From Myxococcus xanthus (GTDB lineage: Bacteria; Myxococcota; Myxococcia; Myxococcales; Myxococcaceae), in assembly GCF_900106535.1 (NCBI RefSeq), contig NZ_FNOH01000012.1, positions 1-64,000 on the forward strand: 64,000 nucleotides of DNA, written 5' to 3'. Position numbers and translations under genes: made by a program. The notes under the pieces are model-generated. The model saw nothing but the letters and a program-made list of their open reading frames with translations, was not told where the DNA came from and made no database searches. How positions within the stretch are numbered: the stretch's first letter is position 1; every line of letters starts with the position of its first letter. Positions 8,945 through 17,700 of this stretch are shown in pieces.

Positions 8945-9136
8945 TCAGGCCCGGCCCATGCGCGGGTCGACTTCCAGCAGGTCCCACGCCAGGAAGTACG
9001 CGGCCTCCGCGCGGCTCTCCGCGGCGACGTAGCGAAGGCGTGACTCCTCGCTGCCATCCAAGGCCTCGCGCGCATCGCGCAGGTCGGCCTCGGTGGTGAG
9101 CAGCAGGACCGCCAGATGCGGGTGTTCCAGCTCCAC
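8945..9136 (-). CDS. small conserved-looking hypothetical protein
   Basis: A 63-residue acidic helical protein starting at GTG 9136 (MELEHPHLAVLLLT), with regular high-GC codon use. It has no signal peptide or recognised motif; the Ala/Glu-rich stretch (AAESRAEAAYFLAWDLLEV) predicts helices. It is the first gene of the minus-strand run leading into the helix-hairpin-helix gene, 82 bases upstream of it, and is divergent from the esterase. It could be spurious, but composition and context favour a gene. Confidence 0.55.
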   Translation of the reverse strand: MELEHPHLAVLLLTTEADLRDAREALDGSEESRLRYVAAESRAEAAYFLAWDLLEVDPRMGRA

Positions 9137-9269
9137 GGGAGGAACTCCAGATTAAACAGCATTCCGAGCGGATTGGGAGCACCGCGTGGTTCGCCCGTCG
9201 CCTGTGCATCCCCGGGGCCAGCGCTTCCCGGCCGGTCACCCCCTCCAGGTATGCTGGCACCCGGTTCCC

Positions 9270-10043
9270 ATGGGCCACGTCCACATCGTCCGAGACTTCC
9301 CCTCCCCCCAGGAGGGCTTCGCGCGCACCGTGCGCGTCTACACCCCCCACGCATACGATGCGATGCCGGGCCATCGGTTCCCCGTGCTGTACATGCACGA
9401 CGGGCAGAACGTGTTCGCCCACCCCGAATCCGCCCTCTTCGAGACCTGGTGCGCCAACCTCGCGTTGGAGCACGGCGTGGGCGAAGGAAGCCTGGAGCCG
9501 TGGCTCATCGTCGCAGTGGATTCGGGCGTGGGGCGCGTGCACGACTATTCGCCGTGGAATGAACCGCGCAGCCCGATGCACGCGCGCGGCGAGGCCTACG
9601 GCCGCTTCCTGGTGGAGCACCTCAAGCCACTGGTGGACCGCACCTACCGCACCCGGCCGGAGCCGCAGTGGACGGGCGCCATGGGCTCGTCGCTGGGCGG
9701 CCTGATTTCGCTCTACCTCGGATGCCGCTATCCGGAGGTGTTCGGCCGTATCGGCGCCCTGTCTCCCACCGTGACGTGGGGCGCCAACCAGCTCTTCGGC
9801 GCCTGGTCGGCGCACAGCCGCCGTTGGACGCGCATCTACCTGGACGCGGGCGCCCACGAGTACACGGACGCCAGCGGCGTGCCCGTCTACTACGGCGAAT
9901 CCACGCGCGCCTTCTACGAGCACCTCAAGCACCTGGGCTACGCGGACCACGAACTGGCGCTGGTGTTGGATCCACATGGCGGGCACCACGAGCGGGACTG
10001 GCAGCGGCGCCTGCCATCCGCCATGCGCTGGCTGCTGGGGTGA
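9270..10043 (+). CDS. alpha/beta-hydrolase esterase (esterase D / enterochelin-esterase-like family)
   Basis: A 257-residue alpha/beta hydrolase. The start MGHVHIVRDF at 9270 begins the family's first strand; an upstream in-frame start at 9186 reads as non-coding. Landmarks are FPVLYMHDGQNVF (oxyanion-hole region), nucleophile elbow GSSLGG near residue 132, and the catalytic His in HGGHHERDW near the C-terminus. Relatives hydrolyse short esters or siderophore esters; the substrate is not predictable here. No signal peptide is present. The next gene starts 10 bases downstream, so the two form an operon. Confidence 0.88.
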   Translation: MGHVHIVRDFPSPQEGFARTVRVYTPHAYDAMPGHRFPVLYMHDGQNVFAHPESALFETWCANLALEHGVGEGSLEPWLIVAVDSGVGRVHDYSPWNEPRSPMHARGEAYGRFLVEHLKPLVDRTYRTRPEPQWTGAMGSSLGGLISLYLGCRYPEVFGRIGALSPTVTWGANQLFGAWSAHSRRWTRIYLDAGAHEYTDASGVPVYYGESTRAFYEHLKHLGYADHELALVLDPHGGHHERDWQRRLPSAMRWLLG

Positions 10044-10053
10044 GGTGCTTCGA

Positions 10054-10626
10054 ATGAAGCACCGCGGGACGGTTCCCCTGGAGCAACGGCTCGTCTACGT
10101 CCAGGTGGTGGAGGGCCTGCTCGAGCACGGGCTGCGCGGCAGCGTGTCGCCCCGCCTCAAGCATCGGTTGCGGCAGGCGGGCATCGACCTGGACCGGCCA
10201 CTGCTGCCGGGCTACCCGGTGCTCCTGTGGGGAAAGTGCCTCGACGTCATCGTCGAGGAGACCCTTCCGGGCCTGCCCCGGGAGGAGGCCTTCCGCCAGC
10301 TCGCCGAGCGCCACGTGCAGGGCTACGGGCGCACCGTCGTGGGCCGCGCGGTGTACGGCGTGATGCGGCTGCTGGGCCCCCGCCGCATGGTGCAGCGCCT
10401 GCCGCAGACGCTGCGCGCCACCGACAACTACACGGAGGTGGAGCTCACCGAGCAGGGCCCCACCACCTACGCCATGCGGATGAACTCGCGGGTGGACGCG
10501 CCCGGCTACGCGGAGGCGCTCTTCGAATCCCTGCTGCGCCTGGGCGGCGCCGAGTCCCCTCGCGTGGCGCGCATCCACGAGGACGCGGACAGCACCACCT
10601 ACCAGCTCACCTGGACGGAGCGCTGA
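10054..10626 (+). CDS. DUF2378 / TIGR02265 family protein
   Basis: A 190-residue protein of the DUF2378 (TIGR02265) paralogous family, which is expanded in myxobacteria. The start MKHRGTVPLEQRLVY at 10054 is 10 bases after the esterase stop. Family-like blocks include LKHRLRQAGIDLDRPLLPGYP and LRATDNYTEVELTEQGP. Its biochemical role is unknown. Here it is co-transcribed with an esterase and ends 5 bases from the convergent ATP-grasp gene. It is one of the better taxonomic markers in the window. Confidence 0.82.
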   Translation: MKHRGTVPLEQRLVYVQVVEGLLEHGLRGSVSPRLKHRLRQAGIDLDRPLLPGYPVLLWGKCLDVIVEETLPGLPREEAFRQLAERHVQGYGRTVVGRAVYGVMRLLGPRRMVQRLPQTLRATDNYTEVELTEQGPTTYAMRMNSRVDAPGYAEALFESLLRLGGAESPRVARIHEDADSTTYQLTWTER

Positions 10627-10631
10627 GCGCG

Positions 10632-11795
10632 CTACGCCTTGTCCTGGATGAAGCGCACCGTGTCCCGCAGGGCGTCCATGTCCGCGTGGCGGGTGAGGTA
10701 CATCTCCTCGCCCAGGAGGCTGTGGTAGATGCTCGGCAGCTCGCGGTGGAGGATGAGCGACGTGCCCAGCTTCTTCTCCACGTCCGCGTGCGGGTGCCGG
10801 TAGCGGCGGGACTTGCGGCGCGCGCTGTGACAGACGTGGTAGCGCGGCGTGAAGCGAAAGTCCGCCACCGGGTCGCCCGTCACCACCCGCGCCCAGAGCC
10901 GGTACACGTCGATGTCACACGTGTAGTTCATCATATCCACCATGAAGCCGCCGGGCGGCCGAAGGTTGGCCTCCAGCACCATGAAGCGGCCATCCGGCAG
11001 ACGGAAGAACTCCAGGTGGAACCAGCGCTCGCGCAGGCCGAAGGCGGCCACCACCTGCCGGCCCAGTACGTCCAGCGCGGGAGGAATCTCCTTGTGGCTC
11101 CAGAAGGAGATGTCTCGCTGCTCCACCACCGTCTCCATGCCTCCGTCGCTGTACTCGTGACTGAGGTTGAAGACGATGACGCCGTGCCGGTCCACGATGC
11201 CGTCGTAGGTGACGATGGTGCCGCGCACGAAGGACTGCGCCACATAGGTGGTGGGCAGCGGATGGGACAGGGCCGCGTCCACCTCCTCGTCGCTGGCCAC
11301 CTTGAAGGTGTTGGCGGCGCCCACGCCCACGTCCGGCTTGAGCACCAGCGGGTAGCCCACGCGCGCGGCGAACGCCATCACCTGCGCGGCGTCCCGGACG
11401 CGGATGAGGTCCGGGTGTGGCACGCCCGCTTCGTGGAACACCTCCGCCATGCCGGACTTGGAGCGCAGCCGGTGGATGTCCTCGGGCTGCAGGCCCGGCA
11501 CGTTGAAGTCCCCACGCAAGCGCGCCTCCACCTCCAGCCAGGACTCGTTGAGCGAGTCGATGCGGTGGATGCGGCCGTGCCGCCACGTGAGGTAGCCCGC
11601 CGCGCGGGTGAGCGCATCCTCGTCCATGAGGCTGGGGACGAAGTAGTACTCGCGCAGGGACGCCTTCAACTCGGGACGGAGCGACTCGTAGGACGCGTCA
11701 CCGATGCCCAGGACCGTGACGCCCCGCTCCCGCAGCGCGGAGATGAAGTGAAAGTAATGCGGAGGGAAGTGGGGGGAGATGAAGACGAAGTTCAT
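10632..11795 (-). CDS. ATP-grasp domain protein (carboxylate-amine ligase-like)
   Basis: A 387-residue ATP-grasp protein. The start at 11795 gives MNFVFISPHFPPHYF, a Rossmann-like N-terminal domain (1-110). The ATP-binding lobe has YPLVLKPDVGVGAANTFKV, and the metal-binding segment includes WFHLEFFRLPDG and VLEANLRPPGG (E...N). Such enzymes join a carboxylate to an amine or thiol through an acyl phosphate. Substrates cannot be assigned; an amino-acid or peptide ligase is plausible. It stands alone between a convergent DUF2378 gene and the LysM gene. Confidence 0.85.
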   Translation of the reverse strand: MNFVFISPHFPPHYFHFISALRERGVTVLGIGDASYESLRPELKASLREYYFVPSLMDEDALTRAAGYLTWRHGRIHRIDSLNESWLEVEARLRGDFNVPGLQPEDIHRLRSKSGMAEVFHEAGVPHPDLIRVRDAAQVMAFAARVGYPLVLKPDVGVGAANTFKVASDEEVDAALSHPLPTTYVAQSFVRGTIVTYDGIVDRHGVIVFNLSHEYSDGGMETVVEQRDISFWSHKEIPPALDVLGRQVVAAFGLRERWFHLEFFRLPDGRFMVLEANLRPPGGFMVDMMNYTCDIDVYRLWARVVTGDPVADFRFTPRYHVCHSARRKSRRYRHPHADVEKKLGTSLILHRELPSIYHSLLGEEMYLTRHADMDALRDTVRFIQDKA

Positions 11796-11945
11796 GGCTC
11801 CTCGGGGCACAGGCGACCATATCGCGCCGCGCGCCCGCGCCCAGTTCCTGACTGAACGCCCGGAGGCGGGAAGTCACTCCTTCCCGCCCCGGGTGCGCCT
11901 GGAATCTGGGCTTCCCAACTCCCCGCCCGTCACTCAGCGGAACGA

Positions 11946-13565
11946 CTAGGCGTTCGGCCGGACCATCGACACCTCGAAGTGCCGCTGGACGACGTTGCCG
12001 TTGGTGGGACCCTCCCGGTAGAGGTTGCCCGTGTCCTGGTCCACGTAGAAGCGGTTGTTCGGGTTGGTGTCCGCGCCGCGCTGCTGGTGGTTCGTCGCCG
12101 GGTCGTGGAACGTGTAGTACGTGCGGCCCTGCTCGTCCGTGCCGCGGCCCGTAATCACCACGAAGTGGTCGGTGATGCCGTCCACGTTGTCCGAGTTCCT
12201 GCCGGAGCGGTGGTCCACGCCCACGACGACGGGCTTGCCCGCGTCGAGCTGGCCATCGATGTACTCACGGCCCCGGCGCGCCGCCGCGGCGTTCACCGTG
12301 ACGCCGCCGTTCGGGTCATCCCCCGTGGCCACCTGGATGCGGTTGTCCGGCCCCGTCACGGTGGCCCCGGCGCCCGCGGCCATCACCACCGCGGCGCGGA
12401 AGCAGGCCTTGTCACCGGCGCGCTCCACCTTCGACGCGTTGTACTGGCTGACCCACGGCGTGGCCGTCTGCACTGCCGGGCGGTCCGCCGCGGGCGCAAT
12501 CTCCGCCGTGTCGTTCAAGTCGGTGGGCGTCGCGCCCCCGGTGGTGTTGGAGGCCTGGAGGTTCTCCGGGCGCGGGCGCGGGATGGGGACCTCGGCGGGC
12601 AGCGCCGTGGTGCCCGCCGTGAGGTTCTCCGGGCGCGGGCGCGGGATGGGCGCGTTCTCGACCGCACCACCACCACCACCACCGTCGCGGAAGCCGCGCG
12701 CGTCCAGGGCTCGGACCAGCGCCGTCTCACGCCGCGTCTGGTCGGCGCGCAGGCGCTGCTCGTTGTGGTCGAAGCCGGAGGCGCTGATCTGCCCGTTGTC
12801 CGTGCGGAACGCATTCACGCGCGCATCGACGAGCGCCTCGGGCGTCACGCCACGCGGGTCCTGCGCCAGCCTGGGCAGCTCGCGGTTGAGGAAGTTCTGC
12901 GCCGCGCGGGGCGACTGCGTGTGCAGGTCGTAGAAGGTGGAGGCCAGCAGCGCGTTGTTCGGGTCCAGGCCCGCGCGCTCGGCGGCGCGCTGGTACTGCG
13001 GCGTGACGCGGCCCAGCTCGCGGTTCCAGATTTCGTCCGCGTGCGACGGGGAGTTCGCGCCGCCCCCCTGGTAAGAGAACGAGCCCCGGTTGTGCTTGGC
13101 ATTGCCTGGGTCGGTGTGGCCCCCGTAGCTCGCCGTGAAGCCACCGTTCGGCGTGCGGTTGCCTTCCGAGGTGCCAACGACAATGGCGGACTCGGAGTTG
13201 GACCCGCCTTGGCGGAAGGCCGTCAGGTCGACGTTGCGATAGCCATTCTGGGTGCCAGACACCCCAGCGGTGCCCGCCGGCGTGACGCCCTGCGCCACGG
13301 TGCCCTGCGCGGTACCAGGCTCAAAGCTGTCACGGTTCTGTGACGTCCCCGTCGGCCGGTTGGCCGGGCGCGGCATCGGACGAGGCGCATTGGCCTCGAA
13401 ACCATCGTTGGCGCCCGGGATGACCAGGGTCTTCCCGGCGATGATGCGGTCCGGGCTCTGGAGGTTGTTCGCTCGCGCCAGCGCATCAACGGTCGTGTTG
13501 TTGCGCCGGGCGATAGCGCTGAGCGTATCTCCCTGGCGGATTCGATAGGAGTTGCTACCAGTCAT
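11946..13565 (-). CDS. LysM protein with Pro-Arg repeats and cysteine-protease-like C-terminus
   Basis: A 539-residue modular protein. A GGAG six bases upstream of ATG 13565 decides the start (MTGSNSYRIRQGDTLSAIAR). Residues ~7-50 are a LysM peptidoglycan-binding domain. A middle helical region (~150-290) is unassigned. The motif PIPRPRPENL occurs twice (encoded at 12621-12650 and 12558-12587). The C-terminal ~170 residues carry an early Cys (AGDKACFRAAVV), a late His (DHFVVITGRG) and Asp/Asn in FHDPATN, resembling papain-like C39 or amidase folds. There is no classical signal peptide, so export would need another route or a phage-like lysis mode. The enzyme class is tentative. Confidence 0.72.
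   Translation of the reverse strand: MTGSNSYRIRQGDTLSAIARRNNTTVDALARANNLQSPDRIIAGKTLVIPGANDGFEANAPRPMPRPANRPTGTSQNRDSFEPGTAQGTVAQGVTPAGTAGVSGTQNGYRNVDLTAFRQGGSNSESAIVVGTSEGNRTPNGGFTASYGGHTDPGNAKHNRGSFSYQGGGANSPSHADEIWNRELGRVTPQYQRAAERAGLDPNNALLASTFYDLHTQSPRAAQNFLNRELPRLAQDPRGVTPEALVDARVNAFRTDNGQISASGFDHNEQRLRADQTRRETALVRALDARGFRDGGGGGGAVENAPIPRPRPENLTAGTTALPAEVPIPRPRPENLQASNTTGGATPTDLNDTAEIAPAADRPAVQTATPWVSQYNASKVERAGDKACFRAAVVMAAGAGATVTGPDNRIQVATGDDPNGGVTVNAAAARRGREYIDGQLDAGKPVVVGVDHRSGRNSDNVDGITDHFVVITGRGTDEQGRTYYTFHDPATNHQQRGADTNPNNRFYVDQDTGNLYREGPTNGNVVQRHFEVSMVRPNA
12558..12650. repeat. two exact 30-bp direct repeats encoding PIPRPRPENL
   Basis: An identical 30-base segment occurs at 12558-12587 and 12621-12650 inside the LysM gene. 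On the coding (minus) strand both encode the same Pro/Arg decapeptide. Exact DNA identity suggests recent duplication or gene conversion within a flexible linker. Confidence 0.85.
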
Positions 13566-13704
13566 CAGCGGCTCCATGGAGGAGAAGTAAGTCAGACGCC
13601 TCCATGATTTTCCGGATCAATGTCCGAAAGTTGCGCAAGCCACCAAACAACAGCCAGGGTGTTCAAATCCAGCACCCATGAACAAAGCCTGACGCGCTGC
13701 ACCA

Positions 13705-13720
13705 GTCACAGGACTGTGAC
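13705..13720. promoter_or_regulatory. palindrome between porin and LysM genes
   Basis: GTCACAG-GA-CTGTGAC, a perfect 7-bp inverted repeat, sits past the porin stop and 140 bases upstream of the LysM start. It could be an operator for the LysM gene or part of a porin terminator. The half-sites are the reverse arrangement of a CRP site. Confidence 0.3.
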
Positions 13721-13748
13721 AGCCCCCCGCGGCAGCATCCAGCATTGC

Positions 13749-15083
13749 TCAATAGTTGACCTGGAGCTGGATGCGCGTCACGTGTCCCTGCTCCTGGATG
13801 TACGGATAGCGGGACGAGGTGCGGTCCGAGATGAGGTAGGTGCCCGTCAGCTCCAAGGCCTTGTTGAGCTGCCACTCGGCCCCCATCTCCAGCTCCCGCA
13901 CGTCGTAGAGCGGCGCGTTCGTCTCGAACTTCTTGCCGCCGTCGTAGAGGGTGCCCCGGATGTAGGGGATGAGGGACACGCCCAGCACGCCGTCCAGCTT
14001 GTACATGAGCTGCGCATAACCACCCCGGAGCCGGCGGCTGTCGATGAGCAGGCCCTCGACGGGCCCCTCGCCCAGCGAGGGACCGCGGCCCAGGTTGAAC
14101 TCGGCCAGGAGCCCCAGCGGCTGCGGATAGATAACCAGGCTGACGATGGCGCGTGCGTCCACCATGTCGGAGCCCCGGGCGAGCGCGTAGGGCGCGCCGT
14201 CACGCGGCGAGGCATTGAGGTTGAAGCGGCCGTAGTAGCCGCCCACGCCCGCTTCCACGTACTGCGAGCCGAACAGGAAGGGCCACGTGACGCGAACGAC
14301 ACCATGCGGCGTGTCATTGCGCTCGGCGCGGTTGGCCGTCTGGCCGTTGAAGACGCCGAGGCCGACCACGCCGTAGTCGCCAGAGCCCTTCAGGTTGTTG
14401 TCCACGAGGAACTTGAAGCGCTTCCGGATTTCGTCGGGCGCCCAGTAGAAGAAGACGCCCAGGTCGCGCTCGTCCTTGAGCCCGCTGTTGATGGCGTCGT
14501 TGCGGTCCAGCGCGAGGCGGTTCTGACTGGACTGGAGGTTCTCGAAGCCGTACGGCACCTTCGACTGGCCCACGCGCAGACGGAACTCCTTCTTCGCGTC
14601 CAGGAAGATGTCCGCGTACCAGTCCCGCATGATGGTGACGTTGTACTGGTCCCCGATGACCGACGCGAAGTCCGGCTGGAGGTAGATGGACACGCGGTCG
14701 TGGACGTCACCGAACAGCACGAGGCGCGCGCGCCGGATGCCAAAGCCGGTGTTCTTGCCGAGGAAGCGGTCGCCCTGGTCGTTGACCAGTTCGTCATTCA
14801 CCCGGAAGCTGGGCAGCCGGTTGTAGCGGAACTGCGTGTAGCCCCGAATGCGGATGCGGTCGTACCAGGCCCGCTCCTCCTTCTTGGCCTGGGGCTTCGT
14901 CTCCGGCTCGGGCATCGCCGCCTCGGGAACCGGCGTCGGCGTGGGCTCTGACGCGGGAGGCGGCTCGGTGGCGGACGAGGGCGCGGCATCGTCCTGCTGC
15001 GCGTGGGCAAGGGGCGCCAGAAGCAGCGCGGAGCCGGACAACAGGACCTGGAGAGCAGCGCGGAACGAAGCAGTGGGGGTCAT
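13749..15083 (-). CDS. OprO/OprP-type outer-membrane porin
   Basis: A 444-residue porin. The start MTPTASFRAALQVLL at 15083 gives a signal peptide cleaved near APLAHA|QQ; the longer frame to 15122 adds an uninformative tail. A Pro/Glu-rich stretch (~residues 30-65) precedes the barrel, which opens IRIRGYTQFRYNRL and ends HVTRIQLQVNY with the terminal aromatic needed for BAM insertion. The family includes phosphate- and polyphosphate-selective porins, but specificity is not readable here and no Pst genes are adjacent. Confidence 0.82.
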   Translation of the reverse strand: MTPTASFRAALQVLLSGSALLLAPLAHAQQDDAAPSSATEPPPASEPTPTPVPEAAMPEPETKPQAKKEERAWYDRIRIRGYTQFRYNRLPSFRVNDELVNDQGDRFLGKNTGFGIRRARLVLFGDVHDRVSIYLQPDFASVIGDQYNVTIMRDWYADIFLDAKKEFRLRVGQSKVPYGFENLQSSQNRLALDRNDAINSGLKDERDLGVFFYWAPDEIRKRFKFLVDNNLKGSGDYGVVGLGVFNGQTANRAERNDTPHGVVRVTWPFLFGSQYVEAGVGGYYGRFNLNASPRDGAPYALARGSDMVDARAIVSLVIYPQPLGLLAEFNLGRGPSLGEGPVEGLLIDSRRLRGGYAQLMYKLDGVLGVSLIPYIRGTLYDGGKKFETNAPLYDVRELEMGAEWQLNKALELTGTYLISDRTSSRYPYIQEQGHVTRIQLQVNY

Positions 15084-15228
15084 GACGGCGCGGAACTGCC
15101 AGCAGCGCGCGAAAGCGCGCACGAACTCGAGTTTGCAGTCCCGTTACAGGACGAAATGCACGACCGCAACGCACGGGCCTTCGTTGTTGCCTCACCGTCA
15201 CAGGTCCCGTCGCCGCGTCACAAAGCAG

Positions 15229-15264
15229 CCCGGCGCATGTCACCTGTTCGTGACATGCGCCGGG
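15229..15264 (-). terminator. htpX terminator hairpin
   Basis: A perfect 15-bp stem (15229-15243 with 15250-15264) and a 6-nt loop lie 22 bases after the htpX stop. On the minus strand it is followed by GCTGCTTTG, only mildly T-rich. Position and stability support a terminator. Confidence 0.7.
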
Positions 15265-15285
15265 GTGACGACCACCGCGCTCGCG

Positions 15286-16203
15286 TCAGCGCTTCCAGCT
15301 GCCGTCCATCAGGCGCTGGATGCGCAGCTCCAGCGGCGGGTGGCTGGAGAAGAGCGCCATCATCCCGCCGCCCCGGATGCCGAACGCCTGCATGTTGGAC
15401 GGCAGCATGGCCGGCTCCCCCTGCTGCATGCGCAGCCGGTTCAGCGCTCGCGCCATGGCGCCCGGGTCCACCAACTGCGCGCCGCCGTCATCCGCGCGGA
15501 ACTCACGCCGGCGGCTGTACCAGGCCACAATCATGCTGGCGCCGATGCCAAACACGATTTGGAGCACGATGCTGGTGATGAAGTAGGCCGGCCCCGAGCC
15601 GCCGCTCTCCTCGCCATCGTCGGAGCGGCTGAGGAAGCGGTCCACGAAGAAGCCCACCACGCGGCTGAGGAAGATGACGAAGGTGTTGAGCACGCCCTGC
15701 AGCAGCGTGAGCGTCACCATGTCACCGTTGGCCACGTGGGCCACCTCGTGGCCGAGCACGGCCTCCACCTCGTCCCGCTTCATGCCATGGAGCAGGCCGG
15801 TGGACACCGCGACCAGGGCGCTGTTGCGCCTGGCGCCCGTGGCGAAGGCGTTCATGTCCGGGCTGTCGTAGATGGCCACGTCAGGCATGCCGATGCCCGC
15901 GTCGCGGGCCAGCCGGTGCACCGTCTCCACCAGCCAGCGCTCGTCCTCCGAGCGCGGCGACGTGATGACCTTCGCCCCCGTGCTCCACTTGGCCATGGGC
16001 TTGGAGATGAGCAGCGAGAAGATGGCGCCGCCGAAGCCCATCACCGCCGCCATGATGAGCAGGCCCGGGAGGTTCAGCCCCACGCCGCGGCGGGCGAGCA
16101 GGTTCTCCACCCCGATGAGCTGCCCGACGATCGCCAGCATCGCGACCACCGCGAGGTTGGTCAGGACGAAAAGTGTGATGCGCTTGGCGAAGCTTCCCTT
16201 CAT
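15286..16203 (-). CDS. htpX: HtpX-type membrane zinc metalloprotease
   Basis: A 305-residue M48 peptidase. The N-terminus has two membrane segments (about 8-30 and 42-68), then a cytosolic catalytic domain with zinc motif HEVAH (in [14 protein letters not shown]) and the third ligand Glu in [12 protein letters not shown]. Another hydrophobic pair lies between them ([28 protein letters not shown]). HtpX degrades misfolded membrane proteins together with FtsH. A clear AGGGAGAGAG ribosome-binding site precedes ATG 16203. The upstream region holds inverted repeats that may relate to stress control. Confidence 0.95.
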   Translation of the reverse strand: MKGSFAKRITLFVLTNLAVVAMLAIVGQLIGVENLLARRGVGLNLPGLLIMAAVMGFGGAIFSLLISKPMAKWSTGAKVITSPRSEDERWLVETVHRLARDAGIGMPDVAIYDSPDMNAFATGARRNSALVAVSTGLLHGMKRDEVEAVLGHEVAHVANGDMVTLTLLQGVLNTFVIFLSRVVGFFVDRFLSRSDDGEESGGSGPAYFITSIVLQIVFGIGASMIVAWYSRRREFRADDGGAQLVDPGAMARALNRLRMQQGEPAMLPSNMQAFGIRGGGMMALFSSHPPLELRIQRLMDGSWKR

Positions 16204-16729
16204 GACTCTCTCTCCCTAGAAAAAACCTTGGGGACAACATTCAGCAGCGTGGGACGAATGCAAGCTTCGTCGGCCACTTCTTGTCCCGACCCGACTAGAA
16301 CAGCCTTCCGGCGGGGCACTTCCCAAGGTTGTTCCTTCAGGAACCTGAGATTTTCTCTATGAAACGGCCTCGACGGGCGTTTCCCCAGGGCTTGATCGGC
16401 CGCCGGGTTGGGTGCCTGGGGCTTGCGCGTACGGCTCCACACCAGGGGTGCGTCCCGGGCGCCACACATGCGACTCCATCGCCCCCTCACGCGTCAGCCA
16501 ATAACAAACCAGACGGCGAAGGCAGAATATTTCCACAACAATGAATGCCACGAATCCCGTCTGCCCACTGTCACCTTGGCGCAAATTTTCTGTCACGCCA
16601 CAAAACGCAGCTCAATCATGAGCGCGCGCTTGGATTGACACGCGTTCTTGACGGAATCCCAGGCAACTTTCTCTGAGCGGTTGGGAAAATGGATCCAACT
16701 CCATTCTTCTTTCAAGGGAAGAGCCCCCC
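16204..16729. promoter_or_regulatory. divergent control region between htpX and the VanY-like gene
   Basis: A 526-base divergent region, less GC-rich than its surroundings, with no convincing gene. On the htpX side, ACCTTGGG (near 16226) is inverted as CCCAAGGT (near 16322), and GTTCCT-TC-AGGAAC (16331-16344) is a perfect palindrome. On the VanY side, TTGACA (16635-16640) and TTGACG (16648-16653) could be -35 elements, but no good -10 sits at the right spacing. A GGGAAGAG ribosome-binding site precedes ATG 16730. Confidence 0.4.
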
Positions 16730-17638
16730 ATGGTAGCCATTGCCCGCTCCTCCGCGGCTGCGTCCAGCAGCGCGTCTCGTTCCGCCTCGCCCACGCTGCG
16801 CAGCGGAGCGCGCGGTGCGGCCGTGACGCAACTCCAGAACAAGCTCAGGGCCGCGGGCTTCAACCCAGGCGCCTCGGATGGCGTGTTCGGTCCGAAGACG
16901 CAGTCGGCGGTGCAAGCCTTCCAGCGTGCGCGTGGGCTCCAGGTAGACGGCATCGTCGGTCCCAAGACGTGGAGCGCGCTCAACTCGGCGGGCGGAGCGG
17001 GCGGCTCGGGTCCCACGCTGCGCAATGGCGCGCGGGGTGAGCCGGTGCGTGCGCTCCAGCAGCGGCTCAACGTGCTGGGCTTCAAGTCGGGCACGGCCGA
17101 CGGCGTGTTCGGTCCGAAGACGCAGTCGGCGGTGAAGGCCTTCCAGCAGTCCCGCGGTCTGGTGGCGGACGGCATCGTCGGTCCCAAGACGTGGGACAAG
17201 CTGGGCATCAACGTGCAGGGCCCCGTCACCAACCCGGGCGGTGGCGGTGGCGGTCGGGTCGTCACGGGCTATGTGAACGGGAAGCCGCGGCAGATTTCGC
17301 TCTCGTCGGTCCCGAACGGCAAGGAGATGCGCTCGGACGCGGCGGCGGCGTACAACCGCATGTACGCGGCGGCGCGCGCGCAGGGCATCACCCTGAAGGT
17401 GAACAGCGGCTTCCGCAGCATGGCGGAGCAGGAAGCGCTGTACCGCGCGTACAAGAACGGCACCGGCAACCTGGCCGCGCCTCCGGGCTACTCCAACCAC
17501 CAGGGCGGCATCGCGGTGGACGTCAACACGGGCGGCACGGGCACCTCGACGTACCGGTGGATGGCCAACAACGCGAAGAACTTCGGCTTCGTGCGCACCG
17601 TCCCGTCCGAGCCCTGGCACTGGGAGTACCGGCCCTGA
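16730..17638 (+). CDS. VanY-like D-Ala-D-Ala carboxypeptidase with two peptidoglycan-binding domains
   Basis: A 302-residue cell-wall enzyme. After a Ser/Ala-rich N-terminus come two PG_binding_1 domains (about 20-87 and 95-160), each with the core DGVFGPKTQSAV...FQ...DGIVGPKTW. A Gly-rich linker leads to an M15/VanY-type peptidase (~180-302) with zinc ligands His and Asp in SNHQGGIAVDVN and a final His in EPWHWEYRP. It should trim peptidoglycan stem peptides. There is no signal peptide, odd for a wall enzyme; cytosolic storage with release on lysis, or sporulation or predation use, are possibilities. Confidence 0.88.
   Translation: MVAIARSSAAASSSASRSASPTLRSGARGAAVTQLQNKLRAAGFNPGASDGVFGPKTQSAVQAFQRARGLQVDGIVGPKTWSALNSAGGAGGSGPTLRNGARGEPVRALQQRLNVLGFKSGTADGVFGPKTQSAVKAFQQSRGLVADGIVGPKTWDKLGINVQGPVTNPGGGGGGRVVTGYVNGKPRQISLSSVPNGKEMRSDAAAAYNRMYAAARAQGITLKVNSGFRSMAEQEALYRAYKNGTGNLAAPPGYSNHQGGIAVDVNTGGTGTSTYRWMANNAKNFGFVRTVPSEPWHWEYRP
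16880..17134. repeat. 33-bp exact repeats in tandem peptidoglycan-binding domains
   Basis: The 33 bases at 16880-16912 recur exactly at 17102-17134, 222 bases (74 codons) apart, within the two PG_binding_1 units. This points to recent domain duplication or gene conversion. Confidence 0.85.
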
Positions 17639-17652
17639 CGCAGGAGAGCGAC

Positions 17653-17691
17653 ATGAAGAAGCTGCTCATGGCGTTCGCGGTGCTGAGGTGA
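17653..17691 (+). pseudogene. 12-codon mini-ORF resembling a truncated signal peptide
   Basis: A strong AGGAGAG ribosome-binding site precedes ATG 17653, which encodes only MKKLLMAFAVLR before TGA. This is exactly the start of a Sec signal peptide and nothing more. It begins 14 bases after the VanY-like stop and ends before a terminator hairpin. It may be the remnant of a deleted lipoprotein or secreted-protein gene, or a tiny membrane peptide. Confidence 0.4.
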
Positions 17692-17700
17692 AGCGCCGTC

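Noticed and set aside
12667-12685. CACCAC repeats as a CRISPR or microsatellite of interest
   Set aside because: It is a short Gly-codon run in a linker; there is no spacer-repeat structure anywhere in the window.
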